From Variovorax sp. PMC12 (lineage in GTDB: Bacteria; Pseudomonadota; Gammaproteobacteria; Burkholderiales; Burkholderiaceae_C): 64,000 bases of DNA. A program made the position numbers and the translations under genes. Below, one piece after another: positions 33,107 through 43,298 of the stretch. The notes under the pieces were generated by a model. It had not been told where the DNA came from and did no database searches. It saw only the letters and a list, made by a program, of their open reading frames with translations. Where the stretch lies: contig NZ_CP027773.1 in the NCBI RefSeq assembly GCF_003019815.1, positions 4,829,501 through 4,893,500 of the forward strand, in the 5' to 3' direction. The number at the start of each line of letters is the position of its first letter. Position 1 is the first letter of the stretch.

Positions 33107-33910
33107 ATGGGATCGCTCCGCCTCCTCATGAGGCTCATCGCAGCCTCCCTCAGCGGCCAGGCACGCTATCCAGCCTCCGCGCTGATGCTGACCACGGGAC
33201 AGTTCCTGGGCACCGGCATCGAGGTCATCGCAGTGTGGGCACTGTTCCATCGCTTCGGTGAAGTGCAGGGCTGGCAGCTGGGCGAAGTGGCGCTGTTCTA
33301 CGGGCTCGTGAACTGCATGTTCGCCGTGGCCGACGCGCTGGGGCGCGGCTTCGACACGCTCGGCACCGAGTTCCTGCGCACCGGCGCCTTCGACCGTCTG
33401 CTGCTGCGCCCGCGCCCCGTGGCGCTGCAACTGATGGGGCACGACTTCCGCATCAGCCGCGCGGGCCGGCTGCTGCAAGGCATTCTGGTGCTCGTGTTCG
33501 CGACGGTGCAGGCCGGCATCGCGTGGACGCCGGGCGCCGTGGGCATCGCGCTCTTCGCGCTGGCCGGCGGCGCGGCGCTGTTCCTCGGCATCCTGGTGCT
33601 GCAGGGCACGCTGTCGTTCTGGACCGTCGAAAGCCTGGAGATCGCCAACGTGCTGACCTACGGCGGCGTACAGGCGGCGCAATATCCGCTGGCGCTGTAT
33701 GCGCAGTGGTTCCGGCGCGTGCTGACATTCATCGTGCCGCTCGCCTGCGTGGCGTACTACCCGGCGCTGGCGATCCTGGGCAAGCCCGATCCGCTCGGGG
33801 CGCCCGCGTGGATGGGGCTCGTGTCGCCGCTCGCGGGCTTCGTGTTCCTCGCGGCGGCTTTCGGCGTGTGGCGCTTCGGGTTGCGCCACTATGCTTCTAC
33901 CGGGAGCTGA
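33107..33910 (+). CDS. ABC-2 transporter permease (DUF990 type), subunit 2
   Basis: A 267-residue membrane protein with about six hydrophobic segments. The start MGSLRLLMRLIAASLSGQARYPASALM and the RTGAFDRLLLRPRPVALQLMG loop are typical of the second permease in these exporters. It forms the transmembrane heterodimer with the subunit at 31959. ATG 33107 opens the conserved N-terminus; the ribosome-binding site is weak. It ends 14 bp before convergent prfC. The inserted repeat block means its expression may depend on readthrough of strong secondary structure. Confidence 0.85.
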   Translation: MGSLRLLMRLIAASLSGQARYPASALMLTTGQFLGTGIEVIAVWALFHRFGEVQGWQLGEVALFYGLVNCMFAVADALGRGFDTLGTEFLRTGAFDRLLLRPRPVALQLMGHDFRISRAGRLLQGILVLVFATVQAGIAWTPGAVGIALFALAGGAALFLGILVLQGTLSFWTVESLEIANVLTYGGVQAAQYPLALYAQWFRRVLTFIVPLACVAYYPALAILGKPDPLGAPAWMGLVSPLAGFVFLAAAFGVWRFGLRHYASTGS

Positions 33911-33924
33911 TCCCGTCCGGGCGC

Positions 33925-35553
33925 TCAGCCCGCGCTCTGCAGCGCCAACCCCGCATGCTCGCGCAGCGGATGGAAGTGGATCTTCGGAAAGCGCTCCTGC
34001 GCCAGCCGCACGTCGTAAGGCGAGGTGCACAAAAACGCCAGCGTGTCCGCCGCGTCCTTGGCCATGCGCTGCGGATAGGCATTGACGAACTCGCGCAGCT
34101 CGGCCGGGGTGTCGGCGGTGATCCAGCGCGCGCCGGTGTACTGGCAGCCTTCGAGCCGCACGTCGGCGTCGTACTCGGCCTTGAGGCGGTGCTGCACCAC
34201 TTCGAACTGCAGCTGGCCGACGGCGCCCAGCAGCATCGGGCCGCCGATCTCGGGGCGGAACACCTGGATGGCTCCCTCTTCGCCGAGCTGGGCCAGGCCC
34301 TGCTGGAGCTGCTTGGTACGCAGCGGGTTCTTCAGGATCACGGTCATGAACAGCTCGGGCGCGAAGAAGGGCAGGCCGGTGAACTGCAGGCTCGCGCCGT
34401 CGGTGATGGTGTCGCCCAGCTGCACGCCGCCGTGGGTGGTGAAGCCCACGATGTCACCGGCATAGGCCTCTTCGACCGCCTCGCGGCGCTGGCTCATGAA
34501 GGTCACGACGCTGGTGGGGCGCAGTTCCTTGGCGGTGCGCTGCACCTTGAGCTTCATGCCCGGCGTGTACTTGCCCGAGGCCATGCGCACGAAGGCGATG
34601 CGGTCGCGGTGGTTGGCGTCCATGTTGGCCTGCACCTTGAAGACAACGCCCGCGAAGTCCTTGTCCTCGGGCTGGATCTCTTTCACCACCGGCTGGCGGT
34701 TGACCATGGTGGTGCTGGTGCGCGACTGCGGCGAAGGCGCCAGGTCGACCAGCGCGTCGAGCACTTCCATCACGCCGAAGTTGTTCACGCCGGAGCCGAA
34801 GAAAACAGGCGTCTGCTTGCCGGCCAGGAAGGCTTCGCGGTCCCAGGTGGGCGATGCGCCGGTGGCCAGCTCCATGCTTTCCATGGCGGTCTCGAAGTCG
34901 GCGCCGAAGCGCTTGGCGAGCGTGTCGCGCTCGCTCAGCGGAATGGTCTCGAAGTCCTGCGGCAGCCGCTCGCTGCCCGACTCGAACACCGTCATGGCCT
35001 GCGTGCGCAGGTTCATGATCCCGCGGAAAGTCTTGCCCTGGCCCACGGGCCAGGTCATGGGCACGCAGGGCATGCCGAGTTCGCGCTCCACCTCGTCCAG
35101 GATGTCCAGCGGCTCGCGCACTTCGCGGTCCATCTTGTTGACGAAGGTGATGATGGGCGTGTCGCGCTGGCGGCAGACCTCGATCAGCCGCCGCGTCTGC
35201 GCTTCCACGCCGTTGGCCGCGTCGATCACCATCAGCGCCGAGTCGACGGCGGTGAGCACGCGGTAGGTGTCTTCCGAGAAGTCCTTGTGGCCGGGCGTGT
35301 CGAGCAGGTTGATGACGTGGTCGCGGTACAGCATCTGCATGACCGACGAGGCCACCGAGATGCCGCGCTGCTTTTCGATTTCCATCCAGTCGGAGGTGGC
35401 GTGGCGCGAGGCCTTGCGCGCCTTCACCGAGCCGGCGATCTGGATCGCGCCCGAGAAAAGCAGCAGCTTCTCGGTCAGCGTGGTCTTGCCGGCGTCAGGG
35501 TGGGAAATGATCGCGAAGGTGCGACGGCGGCGGGTTTCGGCAACAAAAGACAA
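33925..35553 (-). CDS. prfC: Peptide chain release factor 3
   Basis: A 542-residue translational GTPase that removes RF1/RF2 from the ribosome after termination. GTPase motifs are SHPDAGKTT (G1, near residue 20), DTPGHKDF (G3) and NKMD (G4), and the RF3-specific region RKASRHATSDWMEIEKQRGI is present. No ATG precedes the conserved start. The best choice is TTG 35553, giving MSFVAETRRRRTFAII, with TTG 35562 the alternative. The frame is open far upstream through the phasin gene, but that region is not RF3-like. Confidence 0.93.
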   Translation of the reverse strand: MSFVAETRRRRTFAIISHPDAGKTTLTEKLLLFSGAIQIAGSVKARKASRHATSDWMEIEKQRGISVASSVMQMLYRDHVINLLDTPGHKDFSEDTYRVLTAVDSALMVIDAANGVEAQTRRLIEVCRQRDTPIITFVNKMDREVREPLDILDEVERELGMPCVPMTWPVGQGKTFRGIMNLRTQAMTVFESGSERLPQDFETIPLSERDTLAKRFGADFETAMESMELATGASPTWDREAFLAGKQTPVFFGSGVNNFGVMEVLDALVDLAPSPQSRTSTTMVNRQPVVKEIQPEDKDFAGVVFKVQANMDANHRDRIAFVRMASGKYTPGMKLKVQRTAKELRPTSVVTFMSQRREAVEEAYAGDIVGFTTHGGVQLGDTITDGASLQFTGLPFFAPELFMTVILKNPLRTKQLQQGLAQLGEEGAIQVFRPEIGGPMLLGAVGQLQFEVVQHRLKAEYDADVRLEGCQYTGARWITADTPAELREFVNAYPQRMAKDAADTLAFLCTSPYDVRLAQERFPKIHFHPLREHAGLALQSAG

Positions 35554-35648
35554 GGTGGGCAATCGGGCAGGGGAATGCCGCGATTTTAGAAGGCCGGGGA
35601 TTTCCGCCCGCCGGCCGGCGCAAAGCGCCCGCGAACGCCGGTGCTTCC

Positions 35649-36152
35649 TTACTTGCGCTGCAGCATCTTCGTGACCTCGTCCACGTTGGACTGGATGCGC
35701 TGGCGCACCACGTCGAACGCGTCGGCCTGCGACTTGGCGGCAAGGTTGGCCAGCTCCTTGATGTCGTCGATGGCGCGCTGGAACGACTGGCGCCCGAGCT
35801 CGTCGAGCCTGGCGAGGTTTTCCTTCGCACCCTTGCCCGGCATTTCCTTGGCGGCGGTCTGCCATTCGGTGATGGCGTGCTTGATCATCTCGGTCTGCCG
35901 CTGCACCACGGTCTGCAGGCCCTGGTAGGACTTCTCGTTGGCCTGCATCAGGGCCGCCAGGTCCTTGCGGCCGCTTTCCAGCAGCTTGCCGGCGCCACCG
36001 GTCAGGTTGAGGTCCTGCAGCCGGTCGGCCATGCCCTTCAGCGGATTGAGCATGTCCGCGGCAGTCGGCGCCGCCTTCTTCGCGCTGGCGGTGCTGTCGC
36101 TGCTGCTGCTGGTGGTGGTCTTCTTGGCGGCGGCTTTCTTGGCTGTGGCCAT
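35649..36152 (-). CDS. Phasin family protein
   Basis: A 167-residue protein. The N-terminal ~35 residues are a Lys/Ala/Ser/Thr tail (ATAKKAAAKK, then poly-Ser) and the rest is amphipathic helix, including EKSYQGLQTVVQRQTEMIKHAI and FQRAIDDIKELANLAAKSQADAFDVV, typical of phasin_2 proteins that coat polyhydroxyalkanoate granules. The AAKKAA-type N-terminus may bind DNA, as in PhaF/PhaM-type proteins. ATG 36152 follows AGGAGAT. No PHA synthase gene is in the window. Confidence 0.82.
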   Translation of the reverse strand: MATAKKAAAKKTTTSSSSDSTASAKKAAPTAADMLNPLKGMADRLQDLNLTGGAGKLLESGRKDLAALMQANEKSYQGLQTVVQRQTEMIKHAITEWQTAAKEMPGKGAKENLARLDELGRQSFQRAIDDIKELANLAAKSQADAFDVVRQRIQSNVDEVTKMLQRK

Positions 36153-36284
36153 GGTGCGGAATCTCCTGTGACGGTGAACGGATGGATGGCGAGGACCGGC
36201 CGGACGGCAAAAGTCCATCGCCACGATACGCCGCACCGGCATGCCGCCACGAAAAAAATGCCTGCGGGATTTCCCTTGGATGGA

Positions 36285-36929
36285 TTACATCGGAGGCGCG
36301 AAGCCGTTGCGGCCTGCGGTCACGCGCAGCGCCGTGGGCGTGCCGTTCTTTTCCTGCGCGTTCACCATCACCTTGGCGCCGGGCACCAGCAGCGCGTCGG
36401 TGCCGGGGCGGAAAGTGACCACCGGCACGTCGGGCGGCACGATGACGGTCTTCTCGCCGCCCTTGTAGGTCAGCCGCATCTGCTGGCCGCCGCGCACCGA
36501 CTTCGGCGCCGCGGCCAGGTCGGCGACGGTGGCGTTGGTCATGGTGCTCTCGGGCAGCAGGTCCCAGGGGCGGTGGCCTTCGCCGGTGCCGCGCGCGGCC
36601 TCGGGGAACACCACCACTTCGATCGCCTTCTGCGTACCGTCGGCCTGCGGCATGGCGGCCGTGCCGACGAAGCTGCCGCGCTTGATGTCGGACAGCTTGA
36701 TGCGGTAGACCTCCGACACCGGCATGTCGGCCGGCCGAGCGAGCGAGACGACCTCGCCGCCGCGGTCCTGCACGACGAGGGTCTTCGCGTCGACGCGGAC
36801 GATGGTGCCGCGGATGCGCACGGGGTCGGAAGTCTGGGCGGCTGCGCCGGTTGGCAGCGCGGCGAAGCCCAGGCTGAGGACCGTGGCGGCGAGCAGCGCC
36901 CGGCGGTTGTGGGACAGGAAGATCTGCAT
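36285..36929 (-). CDS. Exported DUF5666-like protein
   Basis: A 214-residue exported protein. The signal peptide MQIFLSHNRRALLAATVLSLGFAALPTGAAAQ is followed by VRIRGTIVRVDAKTLVVQDRGGEVVSLARP, an OB/DUF5666-type beta-barrel unit. A second barrel-like stretch sits near the C-terminus (VMVNAQEKNGTPTALRVTAGR). Members appear to be periplasmic and possibly metal- or ligand-binding; no reaction is known. It is followed on the same strand by phasin, 132 bp away. Confidence 0.7.
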   Translation of the reverse strand: MQIFLSHNRRALLAATVLSLGFAALPTGAAAQTSDPVRIRGTIVRVDAKTLVVQDRGGEVVSLARPADMPVSEVYRIKLSDIKRGSFVGTAAMPQADGTQKAIEVVVFPEAARGTGEGHRPWDLLPESTMTNATVADLAAAPKSVRGGQQMRLTYKGGEKTVIVPPDVPVVTFRPGTDALLVPGAKVMVNAQEKNGTPTALRVTAGRNGFAPPM

Positions 36930-37016
36930 GGGTGCTTTCGGCGGAGTGGGAGTCGGGGCAATGTACGCCGCCGCGCCGGAATCTGCTGGCGGCCGACTTA
37001 GGACTGAATGAGCAAG

Positions 37017-37049
37017 GGCCGCATGCCGGCGTTGCGGCATGCGGCCCCG
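37017..37049. terminator. Strong hairpin after the tandem-repeat lipoprotein gene
   Basis: GGGCCGCATGCCG and CGGCATGCGGCCC form a perfect 13-bp stem with a 6-base loop, 24 bases beyond the lipoprotein stop on the minus strand. The downstream sequence lacks a clear U-tract, so it is terminator-like or a 3'-end stabiliser rather than a certain intrinsic terminator. Confidence 0.55.
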
Positions 37050-37072
37050 GGAGCGGGCGACGCGCCGGCGCG

Positions 37073-39190
37073 TCAGTCGACCAGGCCGATTTCAAGCGCG
37101 CCGGCGGTGGCCGGACTGCGTGCGCCGACCATCGCGAACAGCTTGCTGCTCTGGCTCGAGAAATGGAAGGTCGAGTTGGGGAAGCCCACCGCGCGCATGT
37201 TGATCGGGCCGACGATCCCCATGGAGCCCAGCGTGGCGTTCAGCGTGCCCGCCGTGCCGTCGGGAAGCACCCGGGTGCGCGCATAGCTCGAGGCATCGAC
37301 GGCCGTGCTGCCCCAGCCGCCGTTGGCGGCGCCGCCGCGCGCGGTGACCGTGGGCCAGGCCGCGCGTTCGGGCAGGCCGATGCGGAACACCGACGTGGTG
37401 GGCGTCGCGGGCACGATGCCGGCCGAGAGATAGACGTTCTCGTTGCCCACCCGTGCGATCGCGAAGCTGCCGTGGTCAGACGGGTTCGCCACGTTCACGA
37501 TGTTCCAGGTGTCGACGGTGGCGCCGGGCGACACCGTGTAGGTCAGCAGCGTTGCCGAGGGGCAGGTGTCGATGCGGTAGATCGCGGCGTTGTTGCACAG
37601 GTAGAGCGTGGTGCCGCCGTTGGCAACCTGGATCTGCGTGATCGACGAATCGCCCGTGGTGGCCGTCAGGTTGATGCCCAGCCGGTTGTAGACGCCGTCG
37701 AGCGCGGCCTGCGTCTTCACCAGGGCGCGCGATGCCACGAAGGGCCGCACGCCGTAGCTCGCCGGCGTGACCTGCGCGACCGCGAACGGGAACGATCCGA
37801 CCACCGTGTCCGCGGCCAGCCGGAAGCGCGCCGTGTTCACCGGGCTCGTGATGCGGCTGCTGTCGAAGACGAAGCTGCCGGGCTCGGCCGTGTCCTCGGC
37901 GAAGCTGCCCGAGGCGAGGGTGCCGCTTTCGTCCGTCATCTCGTAGCGCTTGCTGTCGAGGTTCAGCGCCAGCGTCTGCCGCGTGCCGTTGGTGGCGTAC
38001 ACCTTGTAGCTGCCGTTGCGCGCATCGGGCGCTGCGCCGGTGTCGATCAGGTTGAGCTGCAGGTAGCCCTGCGTGTTCGGGTTGCGCGCGCCGACGAGCA
38101 CCGAGAGCAGGCCGTTCTGCATGGCGAAGTACTTGCTCGTGCCGCTGCCGTTGACGAGCCGGATGCCTTCGGGCTGCTGCGCAAACGTGCCGCCCACAGG
38201 CAGGGTCAGGCTGCCGTAGGTGCCGTCCGCGCCGGTGGACGTGCGCACCGAGTTCGCGGTGTCGATCAGGTTGCTGCCCCAGCTGCCCGTGGTCGACGCG
38301 CCGACACCGCGGGTGGTGGGCCAACTCGACGACTCGGGCAGGCCGATGCGCATGAACTGCACGGCCGGCGCCAGGTTGACGCCACCCGCGAGATAGACGT
38401 TCTGGCCGCCGATTCGCGCCATGCGGAAGTTGGCGACGTCGCTGCTGTTGGCGACGTTGGTGCCGACCCAGGTGTCGTCGGCGCCGGCCGCCACCGAATA
38501 GGTGCGCTTCGAGGCCGCAGGGCAGAGATCGATCTTGTAGATGATCGCGTCGTTGCAGATCTCCAGCACCGTGCCGCTGCCAGAGAGGCGCATGGCCAGC
38601 AGTGTCGAGTCCTGCGCGCCGCCCGGGCTGCGCGTGACGCTGAAGCGGTTATAGGTGCCGTCCAGCAGCGCCGCGGTGCTGACGAATTCGCGTGCCGCCA
38701 CGAAGGGCTGCGCGGCGTAGGCCGCGGGGCTCGAGTACGCCGCTTGGAACGGGAACGCGCCGACCACCACATCCGCCGCCACGCGAAAGCGCGCCGTGTT
38801 GGCCGCCGTGGTGATGCGGCTGCTCGCGAAGACGTAGGTGCCGGGCTCGGTGAAGTCTTCGGCGGAGGTGCCGGACTCGGCCGCGCCGAGGTTGTCCGTC
38901 ATCGTGTAGCTGCCGGCGTCGAAGTCGAGCGCCAGTTGCTGCTGGGTGCCGTTGGATGCATAGACGCGGTAGGTGCCGCTGCGCGCGTCGGCGCCGGCCA
39001 GTGCGGCCTTGGCCGCCTTCGCCACTTGCGCGGACTCGGGCGCGGCCGAGGCCTGCGCCTGCGGCGCGCCGCCGTCCAGGCCCGCCAGCGGCAGCCCGCT
39101 GCCCGTGGCACCGCCACCGCTGCCTCCGCCCCCGCAGGCCGCCAGCAAGGCGGCCAGTCCACAACCCGCGAGATATCTCGTCATCCTCAT
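37073..39190 (-). CDS. Large lipoprotein with two tandem ~320-residue repeats
   Basis: A 705-residue predicted lipoprotein (lipobox LAAC, Cys19; Gly/Ser-rich linker to about residue 45). It consists of two similar units, about residues 66-383 and 385-705. Each opens with D-A-R-x-G-x-Y-[RK]-V-Y-A-[ST]-N-G-T and continues with a [SD]-[ST]-S-R-I-T segment and N-T-A-R-F-R. Each also has GxxNVYLxxG and F-R-I-G-L-P-E blocks, and a terminal K-x-F-A-M-x-x-[GS]-x-L motif. Both units hold two or three cysteines in equivalent places. The alternating strand pattern suggests beta-rich surface or periplasmic domains. I recognise no named family. ATG 39190 starts the signal. Confidence 0.78.
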   Translation of the reverse strand: MRMTRYLAGCGLAALLAACGGGGSGGGATGSGLPLAGLDGGAPQAQASAAPESAQVAKAAKAALAGADARSGTYRVYASNGTQQQLALDFDAGSYTMTDNLGAAESGTSAEDFTEPGTYVFASSRITTAANTARFRVAADVVVGAFPFQAAYSSPAAYAAQPFVAAREFVSTAALLDGTYNRFSVTRSPGGAQDSTLLAMRLSGSGTVLEICNDAIIYKIDLCPAASKRTYSVAAGADDTWVGTNVANSSDVANFRMARIGGQNVYLAGGVNLAPAVQFMRIGLPESSSWPTTRGVGASTTGSWGSNLIDTANSVRTSTGADGTYGSLTLPVGGTFAQQPEGIRLVNGSGTSKYFAMQNGLLSVLVGARNPNTQGYLQLNLIDTGAAPDARNGSYKVYATNGTRQTLALNLDSKRYEMTDESGTLASGSFAEDTAEPGSFVFDSSRITSPVNTARFRLAADTVVGSFPFAVAQVTPASYGVRPFVASRALVKTQAALDGVYNRLGINLTATTGDSSITQIQVANGGTTLYLCNNAAIYRIDTCPSATLLTYTVSPGATVDTWNIVNVANPSDHGSFAIARVGNENVYLSAGIVPATPTTSVFRIGLPERAAWPTVTARGGAANGGWGSTAVDASSYARTRVLPDGTAGTLNATLGSMGIVGPINMRAVGFPNSTFHFSSQSSKLFAMVGARSPATAGALEIGLVD

Positions 39191-39349
39191 GTTGAGCCCT
39201 CTTCTTTGTCTGATGGGCCCGGCAGCGAGCCGGCTGGCTCCTGAACCGAACCTGAGCAAATCGTAAAAACAGGGGGCTTTAACGTTGAGGCTGGCAAATG
39301 TCAGCCGAAGAGGGCAGAAGACGCTCGAAATGCGCGCAAATCCCCGAGG

Positions 39350-39378
39350 TTGGCGCGGCTGTTCGCCCCGTCTACAAT
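39350..39378 (+). promoter_or_regulatory. ahcY operon promoter
   Basis: TTGGCG (39350-39355) and TACAAT (39373-39378) have an ideal 17-bp spacer. Transcription would begin just before the SAH riboswitch. Confidence 0.75.
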
Positions 39379-39385
39379 GCCCCGT

Positions 39386-39475
39386 CCCGAGGAGCGTTGC
39401 AGCGCCGCCAGGCGTGAGGCTCGGATCCACATCGCAACCACGCTCACCCGCTGTTCTCGCGGTGAGTCCTTTTCC
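39386..39475 (+). promoter_or_regulatory. S-adenosylhomocysteine (SAH) riboswitch and expression platform
   Basis: The ahcY-leader motif is recognisable. GAGCG/TTGC (39392-39400) pairs with GCAA/CGCTC (39434-39445, CCA bulge). GCGCC/GGCGT (39402-39415) forms the inner hairpin. CCGAG (39387-39391) pairs with CTCGG (39420-39424) as the pseudoknot. An alternative stem, CTCACC(C)GC (39443-39451) with GCGGTGAG (39459-39466), shares bases with the aptamer helix and is followed by TCCTTTTCC. It would form when SAH is absent. SAH binding should therefore raise ahcY expression. The rest of 39191-39519 shows no gene. Confidence 0.92.
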
Positions 39476-39519
39476 CCGAACGCAGTGGCATCTTTCAAAC
39501 CAGTTTTGTTGGAGTTCTC

Positions 39520-40959
<1,440 letters not shown>

Positions 40960-40969
40960 TCGACAGCGC

Positions 40970-41746
40970 ATGCGCGCCGATCAATTGCTGGTGGAGCGCG
41001 GCCTGGCCGCGTCGCGTTCGCAGGCCGTGCGGCTCATCGCCGGCGGCATGCGCTGGCGCGACGCGGGCACGAGCGACGCGTGGCGCAACGTCGCCAAGAA
41101 CAAGGACGAAGTGCCCGAGTCGGCCGAGCTCGAGCTGGTCGACGCGGCCGAGGCGCGCTATGTGTCGCGCGGCGGCCTCAAGCTCGAAGGCGCGCTGGCC
41201 GCGAGCGGCGTCGATCCGGCCGGCAAGCTGTGCCTCGACGTGGGCCAGTCGACCGGCGGCTTCACCGACTGCCTGCTGCAGCGCGGCGCCACCAGGGTGG
41301 TGGGCGTCGACGTCGGCCACGGGCAGCTGCACGCGAAGCTGCGCGAGGACGAGCGCGTGGTGCCCATCGAGGGCGTTAATGCGCGCGCGCTGTCGCCCGA
41401 GGACCTCGGCGAAGAGGGCGAGTCGCGCTTCGACCTGATCGTGGGCGACCTGTCGTTCATCTCGCTCACGCTGGTGCTGCCGGCGGTGGTCGAGTTCCTG
41501 GCGGACGACGGCCGCCTGCTGATGCTGGTCAAGCCGCAATTCGAACTGCAGCCGGGCCAGGTCGGCAAGGGCGGCATCGTGCGCGACGAGTCCATGTATG
41601 CGGTGGTCGAGAAGCGCCTGCGCGACGCCTGCGAGGCCCTCGGCCTGCGCGTGCTGCAGTGGTTCGACAGCCCGATCGCCGGCGGCGACGGCAACCGCGA
41701 GTTTTTCATTCACGCCGTGCGCGCTGTTCACGCGGACGGTTCCTAA
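40970..41746 (+). CDS. tlyA: TlyA family rRNA methyltransferase/hemolysin A homologue
   Basis: A 258-residue protein. The N-terminal S4 RNA-binding domain (MRADQLLVERGLAASRSQAVRLIAGG) is joined to an FtsJ-like Rossmann methyltransferase whose SAM motif LDVGQSTGGFTDCLL is near residue 88; later motifs are DLIVGDLSFIS and KPQFE. TlyA of Mycobacterium 2'-O-methylates 16S/23S rRNA; activity here is inferred. It lies 10 bp after ahcY and so shares SAH-controlled transcription, which suits an SAM-using enzyme. Confidence 0.9.
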   Translation: MRADQLLVERGLAASRSQAVRLIAGGMRWRDAGTSDAWRNVAKNKDEVPESAELELVDAAEARYVSRGGLKLEGALAASGVDPAGKLCLDVGQSTGGFTDCLLQRGATRVVGVDVGHGQLHAKLREDERVVPIEGVNARALSPEDLGEEGESRFDLIVGDLSFISLTLVLPAVVEFLADDGRLLMLVKPQFELQPGQVGKGGIVRDESMYAVVEKRLRDACEALGLRVLQWFDSPIAGGDGNREFFIHAVRAVHADGS

Positions 41747-41756
41747 GGAGACGCAG

Positions 41757-42581
41757 GTGCGCCTTCCGCTGAGTTTCGAATTCTTCCCGACCAAGACGCC
41801 CGAAGGCGCGGTCAAGCTGCGCGCCGTGCGCCAGCTGCTGTATGCGCGCAAGCCGCAGTTCTGCTCGGTCACCTACGGCGCTGGCGGCTCCACGCACCAG
41901 GGCACCTTCGGTGCGGTGCAGGAGATCCTGTCCGAGGGCGTGGACGCGGCGAGCCACTTCTCGTGCATCGGCGCCACGCGCGCCACGGTGCGCGAGCAGC
42001 TCGCCGAGCTCAAGGCCATGGGCGTCAAGCGCCTCGTGGCGCTGCGCGGCGACCTGCCGAGCGGCTACGGCATCGGCGGCGAGTTCCAGTACGCGAGCGA
42101 CCTGGTCGCCTTCATCCGCGAGGAGACCGGCCGCGACTTCCACATCGAGGTGGCCTGCTACCCCGAGATCCATCCGCAGGCCCGCTCGCCCGAAGCCGAC
42201 CTGCAGGCCTTTGCCGCCAAGGTGAAGGCGGGCGCCGATTCGGCGATCACGCAGTACTTCTTCAGCCCCGAGGCGTACTTCCGCTTCGTCGACGACGCGC
42301 GCAGGCTGGGGCTCGACACGCCCATCGTGCCGGGCATCATGCCGATCACCAGCTCGACGCAGCTCATGCGCTTCTCGGACGCCTGCGGCGCCGAGATCCC
42401 GCGCTGGATCCGCCTGCGCCTGCAGGGCTTCGGCGACGACACGGCGTCGATCAAGTCCTTCGGCCTCGACGTGGTCACGGACCTGTGCGCGCGCCTGGCC
42501 GAGGGCGGCGCGCCGGCGATGCATTTCTACACGATGAACCAGTCGGCCGCGACGCTGGCTCTGCTGGAGCGCCTGGATTGA
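41757..42581 (+). CDS. metF: 5,10-methylenetetrahydrofolate reductase
   Basis: A 274-residue FAD-dependent TIM-barrel enzyme making 5-methyl-THF for methionine synthesis. LSFEFFPTKTPEGAVKL at the N-terminus contains the catalytic Glu. RGDLPSGYG and DSAITQYFFSPEAYFRFVDD are folate/FAD-site segments. The start is GTG 41757, with AAGGAG seven bases upstream; no ATG fits. It completes the ahcY-tlyA-metF methyl-cycle operon, 10 bp after tlyA. Confidence 0.95.
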   Translation: MRLPLSFEFFPTKTPEGAVKLRAVRQLLYARKPQFCSVTYGAGGSTHQGTFGAVQEILSEGVDAASHFSCIGATRATVREQLAELKAMGVKRLVALRGDLPSGYGIGGEFQYASDLVAFIREETGRDFHIEVACYPEIHPQARSPEADLQAFAAKVKAGADSAITQYFFSPEAYFRFVDDARRLGLDTPIVPGIMPITSSTQLMRFSDACGAEIPRWIRLRLQGFGDDTASIKSFGLDVVTDLCARLAEGGAPAMHFYTMNQSAATLALLERLD

Positions 42582-42598
42582 GAGGGCGCGCGGTCGGG

Positions 42599-43288
42599 GT
42601 GACGGCAGCATCGCTGCGCAGCGTGCTGCACGCGGCCCTCGTGGCCGCGACCTGCGCACTCGTGGGCTGCGCCATGCCGCCCGCCACCGATGCCGAAGGC
42701 GATGGCAGCCTGAAACCCCTGCCGCGGGCGCTGGCGGTGCCGCCGGGCGTCGCGGCGCGGTCGAGCGTGCCCTCGGTGCGCTATGACCTGGCCGTGTCCG
42801 GCACGGGCGAACTGACGCCGGACGACGGCGTGCCCGGCGACGACGGCCCGCGCGAGATCTTCGAGCGCGGCGGCGCTTCCTGGTACGGCATCCAGTTCCA
42901 CCAGCGCAAGACCGCCAGCGGCGAACGCTTCGACATGACCGCCATGACCGCGGCCCACAAGACATTGCCCTTCAACACGCGCGTGTGCGTGCGCAGCCTC
43001 GTCAACGGCAGCGAGGTGCTGGTGCGCATCAACGACCGCGGCCCCTATTCGATGGGCCGCGTGATCGACCTGAGCCGCGCCGCGGCCGACCGCATCGGCC
43101 TGACCGGCCTGGGCATCAAGCAGGTGGCGCTGACCGTGGTGGACCACGACGGCATGCGCTGCGGCGGCTTGCCGGTGGAGCCGGGCGACGCGCAGGCGCC
43201 GGTGGCGTCGGCCGAGCCGCAGCAGCGTGCCAAGGTGCAGGTTCCGGCGCGGCGCAAGGTGATCGTGCCGCAGCGCCGCCGCAAGTAG
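42599..43288 (+). CDS. rlpA: RlpA-like septal ring lytic transglycosylase lipoprotein
   Basis: A roughly 229-residue outer-membrane lipoprotein (lipobox LVGC) with a double-psi beta-barrel domain at about residues 90-185. GGASWYGIQFHQRKTASGERFD and RVCVRSLVNGSEVLVRINDRGPY carry the catalytic Glu and Asp of RlpA. It would cleave glycan strands lacking stem peptides at the septum. The usual SPOR domain is absent, the C-terminus being a basic tail (PARRKVIVPQRRRK). The start is uncertain: GTG 42599, or TTG 42578 overlapping the metF stop. Confidence 0.85.
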   Translation: MTAASLRSVLHAALVAATCALVGCAMPPATDAEGDGSLKPLPRALAVPPGVAARSSVPSVRYDLAVSGTGELTPDDGVPGDDGPREIFERGGASWYGIQFHQRKTASGERFDMTAMTAAHKTLPFNTRVCVRSLVNGSEVLVRINDRGPYSMGRVIDLSRAAADRIGLTGLGIKQVALTVVDHDGMRCGGLPVEPGDAQAPVASAEPQQRAKVQVPARRKVIVPQRRRK

Positions 43289-43298
43289 CGGGAAAGGG

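Noticed and set aside
32888..34030. Long minus-strand open frame over the repeats and second permease
   Set aside because: It spans palindromic repeats and lies antisense to a clear membrane permease.
35554..37095. Upstream extension of the prfC frame through the phasin and DUF5666-like genes
   Set aside because: The extra sequence is not RF3-like and those genes have their own starts and signal peptides in other frames.
36932..39244. 770-residue plus-strand open frame
   Set aside because: Antisense to the tandem lipoprotein, which has a signal peptide and internal repeat structure; this frame has neither.
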